This document shows positions 1-12,700 of a stretch of 64,000 nucleotides of DNA, in pieces. The stretch comes from Gorsachius magnificus (lineage: Eukaryota; Chordata; Aves; Pelecaniformes; Ardeidae): assembly GCA_034008185.1 (NCBI GenBank), contig CM067084.1:42669099-42733098 (forward strand). The letters are read 5' to 3'. Under the pieces are notes generated by a model. It ran no database searches. It was not told the DNA's origin and saw only the letters and a program-made list of their open reading frames with translations. How positions within the stretch are numbered: the stretch's first letter is position 1; each line of letters begins with the position of its first letter. Position numbers and translations under genes: made by a program.

Positions 1-2015
1 CTTGGCTCAAGGGACTGCTCTCAGAGGACAGGGTTAAAGCAGTCAAGAATAAAAAGAGGTTGTTTTAGTTGTGAATGTGTCTACATTCCTTGGTTGCTTT
101 TCTTAAAAAAAAATCTTAAAAATAAAAGTAGGTAATGCCACACTAAGTCTCACACAGGAAGAACAAGCGAGAGAGGCACCAAATGTAGGTCAGGCATGTT
201 TGTGTTTGGACTATGTGAAAAGTCTTTTCTTTCTGTGTGTTCCACATATAGGCAAGTCACTTTATATACCTGTTCCAGAATAAGCAGTCCATTTCTCATA
301 AGCCCTTGAAAAATTAAATCATTACCTGACATCAAAAGAAAACAATTTAGAATACCTCTTCTGTGGCTAAGATTTTTTTTTAGCCCATTGGCAATAATTA
401 ATCCTTAAGCGTCCAGAGAAGAAGTCTTAACAACTGATTCTTAACCTTTTAAGCCAAGAGCTGAGGTGGGCTGTTAGCAGGCTTTTTTTCTGTTGTCAAG
501 AAACTGTGCTCTGAGCCAGTCAGGATGCTGTTAAATGCAGGAGTTCAGCTCCACTCCAGTGCAGGGTTATGCTCTGCATACTTTGCCTGATGTTAGAAAC
601 CTAACCTAGAAGACACCACACAGATGACCCTGGCCAACTTAGAAGTGCTGATTACCAGACAGGGTAACCATGATAATTTTCAGTGTGAATTACTGTATAG
701 AGTGAAGGGAGGTGAGGTCAGGAGGTTTGGAGAAAGCTTTAGGTAGTCACAAGGAAGGATGGAGGGACTGGACCACAGTTTTGGGCTAGGATTTGCCTGA
801 GAAAGCCATATAAGAGAAAGAACACTGGGGATGACAAATAACTGGGAATGTAATGGAATAACCAAGAAAAATCACAAAACAGAAGGGATAATGTAGAGAT
901 GAAATGTGTCTACTTTTGTGCACATTTAATCTCCAGAAGCAAGGCAGGGGTGGCCCCTGGCACCCATGTTAATCCTGTTCCCATGCGCTAGTCCTGCCCA
1001 TGGTCAGCCCCTACTGCCTCTCCAACACCCACCTAGCATCCTGGCCAGCTTAATTCTTTTTGGGTGCATGCAGACTCATCTCTGCTCCCTCCAGGATATC
1101 TCCAAGTCTTTGCCAGACTGGGCATTGACCTTGTCACTACTGCAAGCGTGCGAGGGTCAGGGGAGAACAGCACAGTCCCAGTAGCACTACCAAACCTGAA
1201 AGTCCAGGGCAGGACAGGGACATTGGAAAGGGAAGGAGTAGAGCTGCTCAGAGCTATTGGTCTCATTCAGATGTCTCTTTCCCCTCCTGTACATATGCTG
1301 ATGGCTTCTTGAACGGGGAAAGGCTGATGCCTGGTTCTTGAGTAGCCCTTACTGATTGCTCTGTCTGGAAGGCCAAGCAGAGGGCAAACAGCTGCTATTA
1401 GCTTAAGTTAGGGTGTATTCAAGTGGAGAACCCATGTCTGAGGAGAAACTCTGTGGTCCACAGTGGAGTTAATGTTGGCTGAATTTAGGAGCTTCCAGAG
1501 TTAGGTTGTGCTCAAGAGTAGGATTTCTGAATCTCTGGCTTAGATTTGAGGCAGCTAAAATCCTCCTGATTCCTATCCTGAACACCAAAGGGAACGTTGG
1601 TCTTCAGATACACTCTGAATCTCATAGTGGATTTCTCCTTTTGCAGCACAAAGAAAAGAGGAGGAAGCGAGGAGTTACTTGGCTATGAGGGAGAGGAATG
1701 AAGGAAGCTCTAAGAAGCTCAAAGGTTTAAGAAGAATTTGGTCCCATGTGTTGAAGGCAGCAGGGGTTTCAGTACAACGAGTGGGATCTGATGAAGGAAA
1801 GGTTGTTAGTCTCTTTAATGAGGGCAGTAAAGGGGACAGAAGCTAGATCAACATACTATCAATGTTAATACCTAGTGCAAGTTTAATGGCCCTCCAGGAA
1901 TACATTTCTTCTCTGTAGACTTTTTCTTTGGACACAGCCCAAAGGTGAGCTCAACTCCTCATACCATAAAAGGATAAACCCTTCACTGCATGATTAGTTT
2001 TACACCCACCCCATC
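1..2015. other. non-coding DNA, no gene recognised
   Basis: Unique-looking, AT-rich vertebrate sequence. Around 950-1320 bp the base composition is more GC-rich and short frames overlap on both strands (up to about 80 codons). None resembles a known protein or has a convincing splice-site pair. A CTCF-like core occurs at 1374-1385 but a single motif is not evidence of function. Nothing else is supported. Confidence 0.6.
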
Positions 2016-2036
2016 AAAAAAAAAAAAAAAAAAAAA
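2016..2036 (+). repeat. poly-A tract, 21 bp
   Basis: An uninterrupted run of 21 A. The upstream 60 bp contain no AATAAA signal and no recognisable gene-derived sequence. I see no target-site duplication, so it reads as a simple homopolymer rather than the tail of a processed pseudogene. Confidence 0.9.
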
Positions 2037-5000
2037 GGAAAGTAAAAATAAAGAAAATAAGGAAAAGCCTGTGGTTTCAGGGGAATGAATGATATGCTTT
2101 AATGGCATTGGAAGTAAAGTAGCAGCCTTTCCATTATACTTAAAATAAATAAGGAAATAAAACAAACAAAAAAAGGCAATGTCAGCCTTCCCTGATGAAT
2201 AGTACAGGTTAGGTGTTTTCCACTTCTGGTTAATTTTTTCTTAGCTAATTGCATGTGTTATGCTTATGTACCCAGTTTATTGGTGTGAATCTCCCTGCTG
2301 AAAAATTCATGACTTGCATGAGGGCAATAGGTGTTTTTACCAAGCCAACTAGCTTTTATGTTTTTCTGCAGTGTCAGTGATGCCTACTAGTGAAAATTAT
2401 CAGGAGGAAAAAAAATGGTGCTATCAGCTAGCTGCATCATTTCCTACTGAACAATGGCAACAAATGTCATGAGTAGATGAGTGGGAATTTATTTATGGTT
2501 TATTTCGGATAGACCCACTTGTTTCTTCAAATGAATGTGCATTGCTGTGAAATCTCTGTGTAGAGGTGTTAGAAGAGTGAACTGAAAGTACAGCAAATAG
2601 GAAATCTGCTGGGCCGTGTAGACTCTCTTTCATATATGCTCTTTTTAAGAGCTCTGCTTGCACATACTTCATCATCAGGATTTGTGCTAAGGATGTGTAC
2701 TCTTTAAAGACTAGTTCCTTGTGAAGGCATAAAGTCTCTCTTAAAATCTATTAGTTTTGTTTGTGCTGAAAGCATATAGTTGCCATTCAGGTACAATGCT
2801 CCATTTGTACAGCTTTCAGCAAATGTGCTGTCACGTAGTTAGCATAATGATTAAGGGCACTTTGAGAAGCTTACCACCTTTGCTTGTAGAGAGGGTACCC
2901 TGACCTATAAAAAACCCAAGTGGTACACTTAATAAATTTATCATTTTGCTAGATTCATCCGTGGGATGTTTTAGTTATAGTTCATTGTTATTAGAACATT
3001 TCTACAGTGAATGCTTGAGTTAACTCTTAGCTCTCTCTTACTCTTGAAACTTTTGAAGTATTCAGTGGTGAAATAACAGGGAGCACATCTCAATGAACCG
3101 TTCTGTTCCTATGAGAGGAAAATATTTGCATGGAGAGTGCAATTTTGAAGGACCAAGACCTTAATGTGAAAGGAGCAATATTACATAATCTCAGGTATTT
3201 TGAAAACCACTTTCTTCCACCAGAACTGAATAAGAAATGAAGTTCTTGCTCTGAACCTTGCAGTAGATCATAACGGTTAGCTCAACGCAAGCTATTCCCT
3301 GTTTCCCATATTTAAGATGAACACTGGCATATTAATTTCCAAGTAAATATAAGTATTCTGGCAATAAAGAGACCAGAATCTTTGAAGCAGTGATTTGTGT
3401 GGTCACATTTAGCTATAGAAAAAGGTTAAGTGTAAAGGAAAAAGAATGTCTTTCAAAGAGTTTTGAAAGCTGTGCTACAATAAAGAACTGATGAGCTTGA
3501 AATGGTTCACCTTTGCGAGTCAACGAGATTAGGTCAGTTACCAATCAAATACTAAATGTCTTTTGTACCGACTGGAAAATGCTCTCCCCTTGGATACCCA
3601 AAGTAGCTACAGAAGCTTCTGGGATTCAGGCATGGTCAAAATTTAAAGGCCAATTTTCTTCCAATTTTTTTATTATCTGTCAAGCTTTCAAATAGAAGGC
3701 AACATGCTACACATGTGATGACAACCAAACAACGCATTTTTCACAGAAATAGATGGTTGGTAGTCTCCATGTGTCTAAATATCCGTCAGAGCAAAGGCAG
3801 GTCAAGTAATGGTAGCACTGGTAATGACTGTGAGTGTCTTGTGCATATCTCAAATCAACAATGACAGAGGCAGTATAAAAACAATTTATGAACCACAGCC
3901 CTCTTGGGAACTACATTTCAAGCCATAATTTCATCTAAACTGTTTATCGGCTGCTTTTATTTAATGTATGAAGTGTCAAAAATTTTCTTTGACATTAGGC
4001 TTGTTATTGTCTTTTGATTTATGTATTAAAGCAAAGCATAGTAAATAGAAAGATTGCTTAGTGGTTTTGTGTTTGAAAAAATATTGGAAACATTTGCTAC
4101 AGTGGTAAAATAATTCATACAGTAGTTAAAAATTAAGAACTCAGTCATGAACTTTTAAATCTTAAATAGCTTAGGACAGAGAAGTCATGAACTGTAAAAA
4201 TTGTTACTGTACAAGGCCCATCTTGCAAATACAAATGTTTATGCTGTGAGGAGATCCATGACCATATACGTGCAAACCAATAGCTGGGCATGGTTTTCAG
4301 AACTGGGAATGCGAACCATTCCTTGGTAGGTGTGTATGAAAGCATAAATTCATGTACCCAGAAACGCCTGGGTGGATGTCTCTGTGCATTTGGCATTTAT
4401 TTAACTCAACCAGTGGCTATCTGCATTCTCTTATCTGTACCTTATCTGCAAGGTTTTGATTTTAATAACCACTGAAGTATTCCTGAAATCTTAAACATAC
4501 AGTGTGAAAAAGTCTTGGAATGAAATTTCTTGAAGCCACACAGAGATTCATCAGTGTGTGCCTGAGCTGTACCCAGCTCCCATCCCAGGAAAGTGGGGAT
4601 GGTAGAGCCGTTGGAGAAGTCCCCCAGTCTTCTGGCTGGGAATGGACCAGGGGAAAGTAGTTCCCATGTAAACAGAAGATTATAGCATGAAAGGTGCAAG
4701 TGGCAGCCTTGGATAGCAGAGTGTGATAGGACATGGCAGATACACGGCAGCTGGGGTAGCAGAACTTGGAACCAGCACAAAACCCTTCAGAGTGAGTTTA
4801 CTTCACCTAAACAGAACATGTCAAACCAGCATGTAATCCCAACTACAAGCCAAACTCCTATGTATGACATTTCCCATATAACTGCATTTTTCTAGGTGTG
4901 TACTGTGATGCCCTTGAAGACTGGTACATAAAGAAGAATATACACAGCTTCAGAATTTGTCAATTGAATGCCTGAAATATCAGCTATGGATATGGAGGTG

Positions 5001-5650
5001 GAAACTCTCTTGTTGTCCCCTCCCTTCAAAATGCTTAGCAGGAACTGAGGCACTTTTCCTAGATCAGATGCATTCCTGCAGAGGATGGGGGGGACTCATC
5101 CTGAGATTATGAAGGAAGAAACCTGCTGCAGGTCTACATAAACAGAGACAAAAGAGCCTAGGACACTTCAGCTTGGGGTGATGGGGGAAGCGTATGGAAG
5201 GAGTTAACAGTTGTTAAGACCTTCATCATGTGTTATGGGCATTTTGGGCAGTGATTCACCAATAGCTTTCCTGGCACTGGCTGGAGAGCTGCTGTGCATA
5301 GAAACACTCAGTACAGGACCATGGTCTCATATAATACAGAAATGTTGGACTGAAATGGGGAGGAGAACATGAGCATTTAGGAGCATCTTGTACTACATGT
5401 TCTGCCCATATTTATTTGAATATTCAAGCACCTGTTTTCTGAGTTTTTTTTTGGCCAAGAGATTTTTTTACCATGGCATGCTTTTCCTACAGATGTATAA
5501 CCCACATGTACAAGAAAAGGAGTGTAAAGAACAGCCAAACAATGGACTTGGTTTTAGTACCATCTGTAATTGTTATGAGTAAAGTTCATAAAACACCAGC
5601 AGGACTGATATTTAACACTTATGCATACTGGGATGTAAGTGGAAAATTAT
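2037..5650. other. non-coding DNA, no gene recognised
   Basis: About 3.6 kb of AT-rich sequence with no recognised gene, RNA gene or transposon. A somewhat GC-richer stretch at 4540-4790 has reverse-strand frames of up to 112 codons, but these overlap in different frames and match nothing I know. A short stretch near 5320-5370 faintly resembles a reverse-strand CR1 3' end, too weakly to call. Confidence 0.55.
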
Positions 5651-5688
5651 GGTCAGCTGTCTGATATTAGGTCAGCTGTCTGATATTA
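5651..5688 (+). repeat. perfect 19-bp tandem duplication
   Basis: The 19-bp unit beginning GGTCAGCTGTC and ending GATATTA occurs twice back to back (5651-5669 and 5670-5688) without a mismatch. It contains the E-box-like palindrome CAGCTG in each copy. Two identical head-to-tail copies point to a recent slippage or small-duplication event. No function is implied. Confidence 0.95.
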
Positions 5689-8600
5689 GTGCAGTAACAT
5701 AGAATTTACCTGGTTTTTATTTTCACTTTCTGACCACGAAGTGTATCTTGCAGATATCAAGTGGAGGAAACCTGTGTTTAGAAGCCTAATTGGCTTGTCC
5801 TGGTTTTTGAACCTCCTGCATGAAAAAGAACACCAGTGTTGATCCAGCGAGTGTCTATAGTATGCACTTAACATATATGTAAACAATCCCATTAAATTCA
5901 TAGGTTTGAAGTAGACACGTGCTTTGTCACTTTATACTGTAGGTTTACTGGTCTTCAGCTTATGTGGAGTTACATCTGAATATTTGCTCATTGGAATCCT
6001 TGAAAACTAGAGTGGTTTTAGGCTCAGCTCGCCTGTGAGTAGATCTCTGGGAGGACTCAAAGATGGAAGAACTGCTAATCAGTAAGATTAGCAGTTGCAA
6101 TAAACCAAGAATGCAAGTATGCTTTAATTATATTTTATGCTTACCTTGCATGTCTCTTTACTTATCTCTGTTCTTTTTATTTGTGAAGGGAGGCTCTCTG
6201 GGAACTGGGAGATATTCACTCGCACCCTGTGAATGAAACTGGTCTGAAAACTCATAAAATCTGATGGGTTTGTGCAGCTCCTAAAGCCCTCTACCCTGTA
6301 AAAGCACATTTTTAATGAATTTGCTGGATCCAGCAGGTTGCGTTCATTTAGAAGAGGAGAAACCCACTAAACCATGGTAACACCAACAATTCAATTTAAT
6401 TTACTTAATAGGAAATGAAAGTTTTGACAAATAGGTGTTGAACTTCTTTTTTTTTTTTTAAAGATGCATAAAATCTACCTTTCCACATGGCTTTTAGGGT
6501 CTTTCTCAATGATACAATTCTTTTTCAGAAGTATGGACTAAATGCAAGAGGCTTATTTGTTTATTTGTGATCCAAGCAGGCTTAGAGTGTAAATGATAGA
6601 GGTTATGGTTGTGTTTGGGAAATTTCTTTTTTCCCTTTTCTATAGATTCCACAGTTCTATCCTACACTTGCAAGGAGATTTCTCTTGAGACATTTATTAC
6701 CGTTATTCTCTTAACTTGAGGCTGTCAGAAAAAAAACCAAGCCCAAAACCATTTTGAAGACAAAGAAGTGACTTGCCGGCTGAAGGGATAGGTTTCTTTT
6801 TCCTCCATGAAGAATAAGATGTTTCACACTAAACTTTCTTTATACTAAACATTGATATATATAAACAGACATTAGTGTCCTTTACATAGAGCTCTAGCTG
6901 GATGCCTGCATTAAAGGGATGCAAATCTCAAGAAAATGTATATTGAGCCCGAATGTTTCATGTATCTTTTCAGTAGAATTTAATCTAGCAGGCATGATAA
7001 CAGGTCTAAATCTGGTCTCATAACAGCTGTACAATATGTTCATACTTGACATTACTGGAGATAACTCCTCATCTTTGCCAGAGATGGAGTAGAATCAGGC
7101 CCCCATATTTTAAAAGCCAATTTGTTAAAATTGATCAGCCTACAAAAAATCAGTCTAAACTGAATCAGTACTTCTGGGCCTTAGAAGTCTGGTAAAACTG
7201 CAGTTGTAAAGTGTTACTGATGAGTGCACACACACATAATTGTATTTGATGTATGCTATGAATGACAGAAGTGAGAAAAACCACTCCTTAGTTTTCAGTT
7301 TTTAATGAGCTCTGATGTAATGAAGGTTTTTTTCTTTCTGCTGTTAAAGATCTGTGAATATCGTCTTTGGCAAGCATGCTACTTCGGGTGGGAGCCTGCA
7401 GCGCAAACGGGAAAAGTATGGCATCAGGCTTTCACCAGCGAATTAAAGGCACAGTATTAAGTGCCTAAGCTGTAAGTCTGTATTGTCTTTAAAAAGAAGG
7501 TATATCACCTGGCATATCCTTTCAGTGCATTTGGAAAAAATACTCTTTTCTGTTGAAGAAATACCCATTACAGTGTATTTAAAATCACAGCTATAGAACG
7601 TAAATTGAAACAGTGAGCTCAGAAGAGAGCAGCAAATGCTTTGGGGAAATTAATCAGAACACCATTAAATAGAGGTATTAAATTATAAATAACTTATAAG
7701 TTCAAATTTTTATAGCTGAAAAATTTTCCTTTGCAAAATGCTGACCTCACACTTTGACAAGTTTAATAGAAAAATACAGGTTTTGCTGACTTTTTGTAAA
7801 AACATAGGAAAATGTTTTATTTTGTAGAAACCCAAAACCTTTATGAGGTATTTTATTTTATGAAAACCCCCTAGATTCCCTTTGTTTTTGTCCTTCTTCA
7901 GGTTTTCAAATTCATGCAAATCCATAGTCTAGAAATTCAGTCTGTTACTAAGGTCAGAATTAATTAAATGGATTCATTAGTTCCTTAATTTTGCTGTGGG
8001 GTTTTTATCCCTTCATCAACTACTTTTATTTAGGTAGTCTCTCAAAGCTGTGTCTTTTCCATCTTGTCACTATCAAGCCAGCAAAAGGGCCAGAAAGCTG
8101 AACTGCTGCAGCTCAGTGTGTGATCTTAACGTGTCTGCAAACAACAAGAAGAGAAACACAGTTTTCTCCAGAGTACTATTTGGTGTTGAAATGATTTAGG
8201 TCTGGAAAATCAATCTGTTCATCCTTCTGGACAATTTCTGAAACAAATATTTAGCAAGATTTATAGTGTTGTACATATGCAAGCCAAAGGATTCCACTGG
8301 AAGGCAGATTTTTGTAATACCATATAACTGACTACTCAATAAGATGTTTTATTGTTTTGGTTTTTTTTTCCTGAGCAATAAATACAATTCTGCAACATGT
8401 TTTAGGGCCATATAAATATAACGAATCATTCAACTTTTCATTTCTTCTGTAACTAGATGAGTTTATATTATCCTGTTTATAAAATAGATACGAAAACACT
8501 GGAGGCCTTTAGATGAAAGCAAACAAACAAAAAACTAAATGAAACACCTCCCCTTACATGCACTTTAATTACTGAATTTTCATTTTCAGCTTAGTCATTT

Positions 8601-9440
8601 GAACCCATTAAAGTGTAGACTTTTCAGGAATGCCTAAATAACATAAGTTCAGCTGAAACCTTAGCGCATAAATATAATGTGAAAACAGGGTTTAAGAATG
8701 AAAATCATTAAGGTTGTTTTTAACATGTTAAGGCTATTTGCTTGTTATTATTCTTACTCTTAGTATACTTCAATCACGTAGTCTAGAAATATTGTCGCAC
8801 AGCAGTATCCCTGGCACACTTCCTCTCTGCAAACACAGAACAACCCCATCTTCTGAAATCTTAACACTTGTGTGTGAGACGAGAGAAAACAGATAAATGC
8901 AAACCTGTGTAGCTGGGAGAGCCCAGGCAAGCAGTACTGGCTAGCGTGACCCATCCTGGTATCGGTGCACCTGTATCCAGAGAGGGGAGAAGTTTTCAAC
9001 CACCATCATAAAGACTGAGAATGTTGTAGCTGGAAAATCTTACAGGGAAATCCTGCCAGGTGTGAGGACCTGCACAAGGAAGGCTTCAAGGCTTTAGTTT
9101 TAAAATGCAAGCGGTTAGTGAAGCTCAGAGCAACCCCAGTGGCTTGGGCAAGTAAGAAGCATAAGGGCCAGCTAGGTATGAGCTTGCACAAATGAGTAAA
9201 AAATATCCCAAGCAGTGTGTAGTTCACCACTCAGGGCAATGGGAGTTTTGATCCTTTTCGGTTTGGCTTATGCAGTCTCCTCAGGTAAGTATTTTAGCAT
9301 TACGAGGTAGACCCTCAACCCACTGATGGCAACATTTGCAGCAACAGAAGCTACAGCATGTCTGTGTGTAAAGCAAGGTGACATTATTTTCAAAACACAA
9401 ACCCCAACACCTTTGTAGCAGCATTTTTTAGGGGTGTGAA
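5689..9440. other. non-coding DNA, no gene recognised
   Basis: About 3.75 kb of AT-rich sequence. A short CpG-retaining patch at about 7375-7445 stands out from CpG-poor surroundings but has no open frame or repeat signature. Frames at 8760-9230 on the reverse strand are short and unrecognised. Confidence 0.55.
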
Positions 9441-9700
9441 ATACTCAGGTGCTCTGCATTCAGCTTCCTCTGATCAGCTCTGTGGGGACTGGGGATGTCC
9501 CACATGTGGGAGCCAGTTCTGAAAGCCCTCAAAGCTCTCGCCATCCCTGCTGTGGCCATCCCTGCCTCTCCCTGCAAGGCCAAGCTGCAGCATGTCACCG
9601 ACAACACACCTCCACTGTCCCTGGCTTTGATGCTAAAGCCTCATTGCCTCACAAGGCATGGTGCATCTCGGGCACAATCTCAGATTAGGCTGAAGCATGG
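9441..9700. other. GC-raised patch of unknown nature
   Basis: Roughly 260 bp visibly richer in G and C than the flanks, with two overlapping + strand frames (79 codons from 9449 and 97 codons from 9495) in different phases. The translated text is rich in Ala, Pro, Ser and Leu, as expected from GC-rich non-coding DNA, and matches no family I recognise. It could be an old repeat, a small regulatory island or an exon, and the sequence alone does not decide. Confidence 0.35.
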
Positions 9701-12700
9701 GCTCATAATTTCTAACAAGAATCTGAAAGGGGGAGAAAGGAGAGCAAATGCTTTAAATTTGGGTGGTGCTTGTGAGCAAATACTTTAGTGTTATGAATAA
9801 CTTTATTAATTTATAGAAAACTTTTCTCGTAGCTATAAAATGGAATGTACTCAGAATTTCAAAGGTAAAGTATGCAGCATTAGAGTGAATAGAGGAGACA
9901 GTCCTGGCAAAATTAAGATGTATCTGCATCCAGACACCAGACTTCTCCATTCTCTGTAGTTAGATAACAGCAGTGAAGCCAGTCAGGGGCCAAGACACCA
10001 GTCTTTTGACAACACACAGAAGAAGCATGAAAATGTCTGCTGTAGTTATAGCAGGCCGAAAATTAGTTTTGAAGCCAGAGAAAATAACTACTGCATCTGA
10101 TCAACTCTTTATAAGTGGTTGGAACAAGCTTCATGGCAACAGGTTTATTCTCCCTGTCCTGAGTCTAGTGCTTTAGTTTTAAAAATTGATTAAACAAAAA
10201 AACCCACAACAAAACCAAACCCAGACGCAAAATTTCTTTGAAAAAACAGTGGGTTTTATACATAATAATTCTTGAAGCTCTTGTTAATCACAGAAGATAC
10301 TTAATGATTTTTGAGTCTTTCTATGGCTTAGAATCACTCCTCAGTCTAAGTATGGGGTAAATAAAAAAGTAATCCCTTCCCCAGTTTTGAATTTGCTACT
10401 TTTCATTTTCATTAAATGTTTCATTTTCTTGTTATTATCTTATATGAGACAAAGCCAAAAAGTCTTTTCAGTTAACCTAATTGATGCTTTTATCAGCGTC
10501 TTTCTATGGTCTTTTAAAGACATAAAGAATCTTGCCAGTTCTTCCTATGAGAGTTTTCCTGCAAACAGAAATACAGTTGTTAATGAAGCCATTCTAATTC
10601 TTCAATAGCCTTTAAAAATGGGAGAAACACTGCTGCACATGTTATTACAGTTGCTGAATACCATAACTGTTATCCTAGAAAATTTCTCTTCTAACCCATT
10701 ATGAATCCATCTAAACAGTGTGTTTACTCTCTTGACCACATTGGCTCAGCTGGAACAATTTTTATGCAATACCACACTTTCCTGTTTTAATTATGGTGAG
10801 CTAATAATCCTAAAAAGTGGAAGAATCAGCTGAATTTTTCACTTCATCGTCAATAGAAAAGCTTTCTCTGTGCCGTGCCCTCATCCTTTGGCAATTAATT
10901 GCAGAATTAACTAGATGTAGTGAGAAAATCCTCCTCTTTGCCCTTAAGCAAGTAAATCCATTTATTTATGTCTGAATAGGAACATTTTGGAAACTTCCCT
11001 TGGTCCATCTCTGTCTTAGAGCACTCAACAGCTATCTTCCTGTAGCTGGTCATATCCCCAGCAATACATCTTCTTGGTGGTCTTCCTTGATTATCATAAC
11101 CAACCACATTTTTTTCTGTAACTATTTCATCAAGAGTACAACTGAAGCTGAATAAATTGAGTCTTGATTTTTGATAATGATGGTTATTCTTCTCCAACAT
11201 GCATCTAAGACATAAATTTATCTTCCTTTGTCACCAAGAACAACTCTGGAGATTCACTGGAGTTATTTGCAAACATGTTTATTACTTCCTAGTCAGCTGC
11301 ATTTGTTTCTCCTGATCCAGACCCACAAATTTCTCTGGGGAAATTCCTCACCAGTTGAACTTTTCTGTGTTTTAAAATACTATGCTCAACCCACATTTTT
11401 GTCAACTTAGATGTCCCTAGGTGGTGCATGGAGATGGAACAATCTATTAATCTTTATACCAATTGTACTATTAAATTTCCTGTGTTTACCTGTCAATTTT
11501 GAAAGCAAATTTTTGCCTTTCCATGATGAATTGTTATTTTTCTGTTGCGCTGATCTCTGTTCTGCCTCTGTTTCTCTTTGTGTGACTTTTTCTAAATTAA
11601 TGCAGCTATTGACTGGAGGCATGAAATCATGTCTAGAGGTTTTCCTTTGCCATTCTCTTTCTATGAATAATCATTTGTCAGTTATTTTATGCTTTCAGCG
11701 TTGCTCATTTTCAGTTATGCACAGTAGGCCAGACCCTACTGATCGGATAGCTTTACACTGAATAATGCCACTCATTACAGTGGAAATGTATACTGTCATC
11801 TTTGGTAACACAGATATGGCCATATGGGAGCAGAACTGTTTGTATAAACTTAAATTAAACCAATAGACATTCAAATACATTCTGGAGATGAAAAGACAGA
11901 TGTAAATTCAGGCTCTTTTCCAACAGAGTGCATAAGCAGGTGCTTAAGTTTAAGCCAACAGCTTTTAAGTGTGTGCTTCTCCTCTAGGGGTATTAAAACC
12001 TCAGTAGTATTTTGATAGGGTTAATAGATAATTTTCCAAGATGCTGGACCTCCATTAAACTGGCTGAAGTCAACAGAAGCTGCATATAATCAGAGGACAT
12101 TGAGACAGAACAAGTAAGTAAGAATAAGTAAGAGAAATGTTCTGCTCTACTTGCCATGGCTGAGGAATGACGGGATTTTGAGAAAATAGGTTTGTTTTTT
12201 AACTTGGAACACTTTTCTGAAAATGGTATAACTGATTCATGCTGACAGCAGACGAGTAACCTAACTTGTAATGAGCTCAAGTGTTGTACATACGTATTGC
12301 TATGGTTATGGATTGTTTTTAAAATGCTCATAGTAGCAGAGCTGAAAAGCAAAACCATGCATGGAGATTGCAGCAGTTGGTCAGAAAGCAATCATGCGAT
12401 TGGTAATTTTCCAGGGAGACCTGAAGGGGGCAAGTTGCATTTATGTGATCTAAATCCACTGGTTGCATTCAGGAGGGATTAACATCTGTTAAAAGTATTA
12501 TGTTTATCATGCAGGTGTTTCAATATTTGTATTTATTACGTGTTGCAGCAACAGTCTCTGAGAAAACATTCATATAACAATCTGGTTGTTTTATTGTCTG
12601 AATCTGTCAGGACAGTCATTTTGTTACTCCAACATTGTGATCCCCTTGCAAGCTGTAAACTATTTAATGAAGTGAATATATGGAGAAGGATGACAGACTT

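Noticed and set aside
1374..1385. CTCF-like core CAAGCAGAGGGC, and a similar CTGCAGAGGGCAG near 36086
   Set aside because: One-mismatch 12-mers are expected several times by chance in 64 kb; no supporting context.
1977..2036. Poly-A tract as the tail of a processed pseudogene
   Set aside because: No polyadenylation signal, no gene-like upstream sequence and no flanking duplication.
5320..5370. Resemblance to a reverse-strand CR1 or turtle-type LINE tail (AATACAGAAATGTTGGACTG)
   Set aside because: Only about 25 bp look similar and the following sequence does not continue the match.
11993..12391. 132-codon reverse-strand frame
   Set aside because: No known motif, no splice context, overlaps another frame on the + strand.
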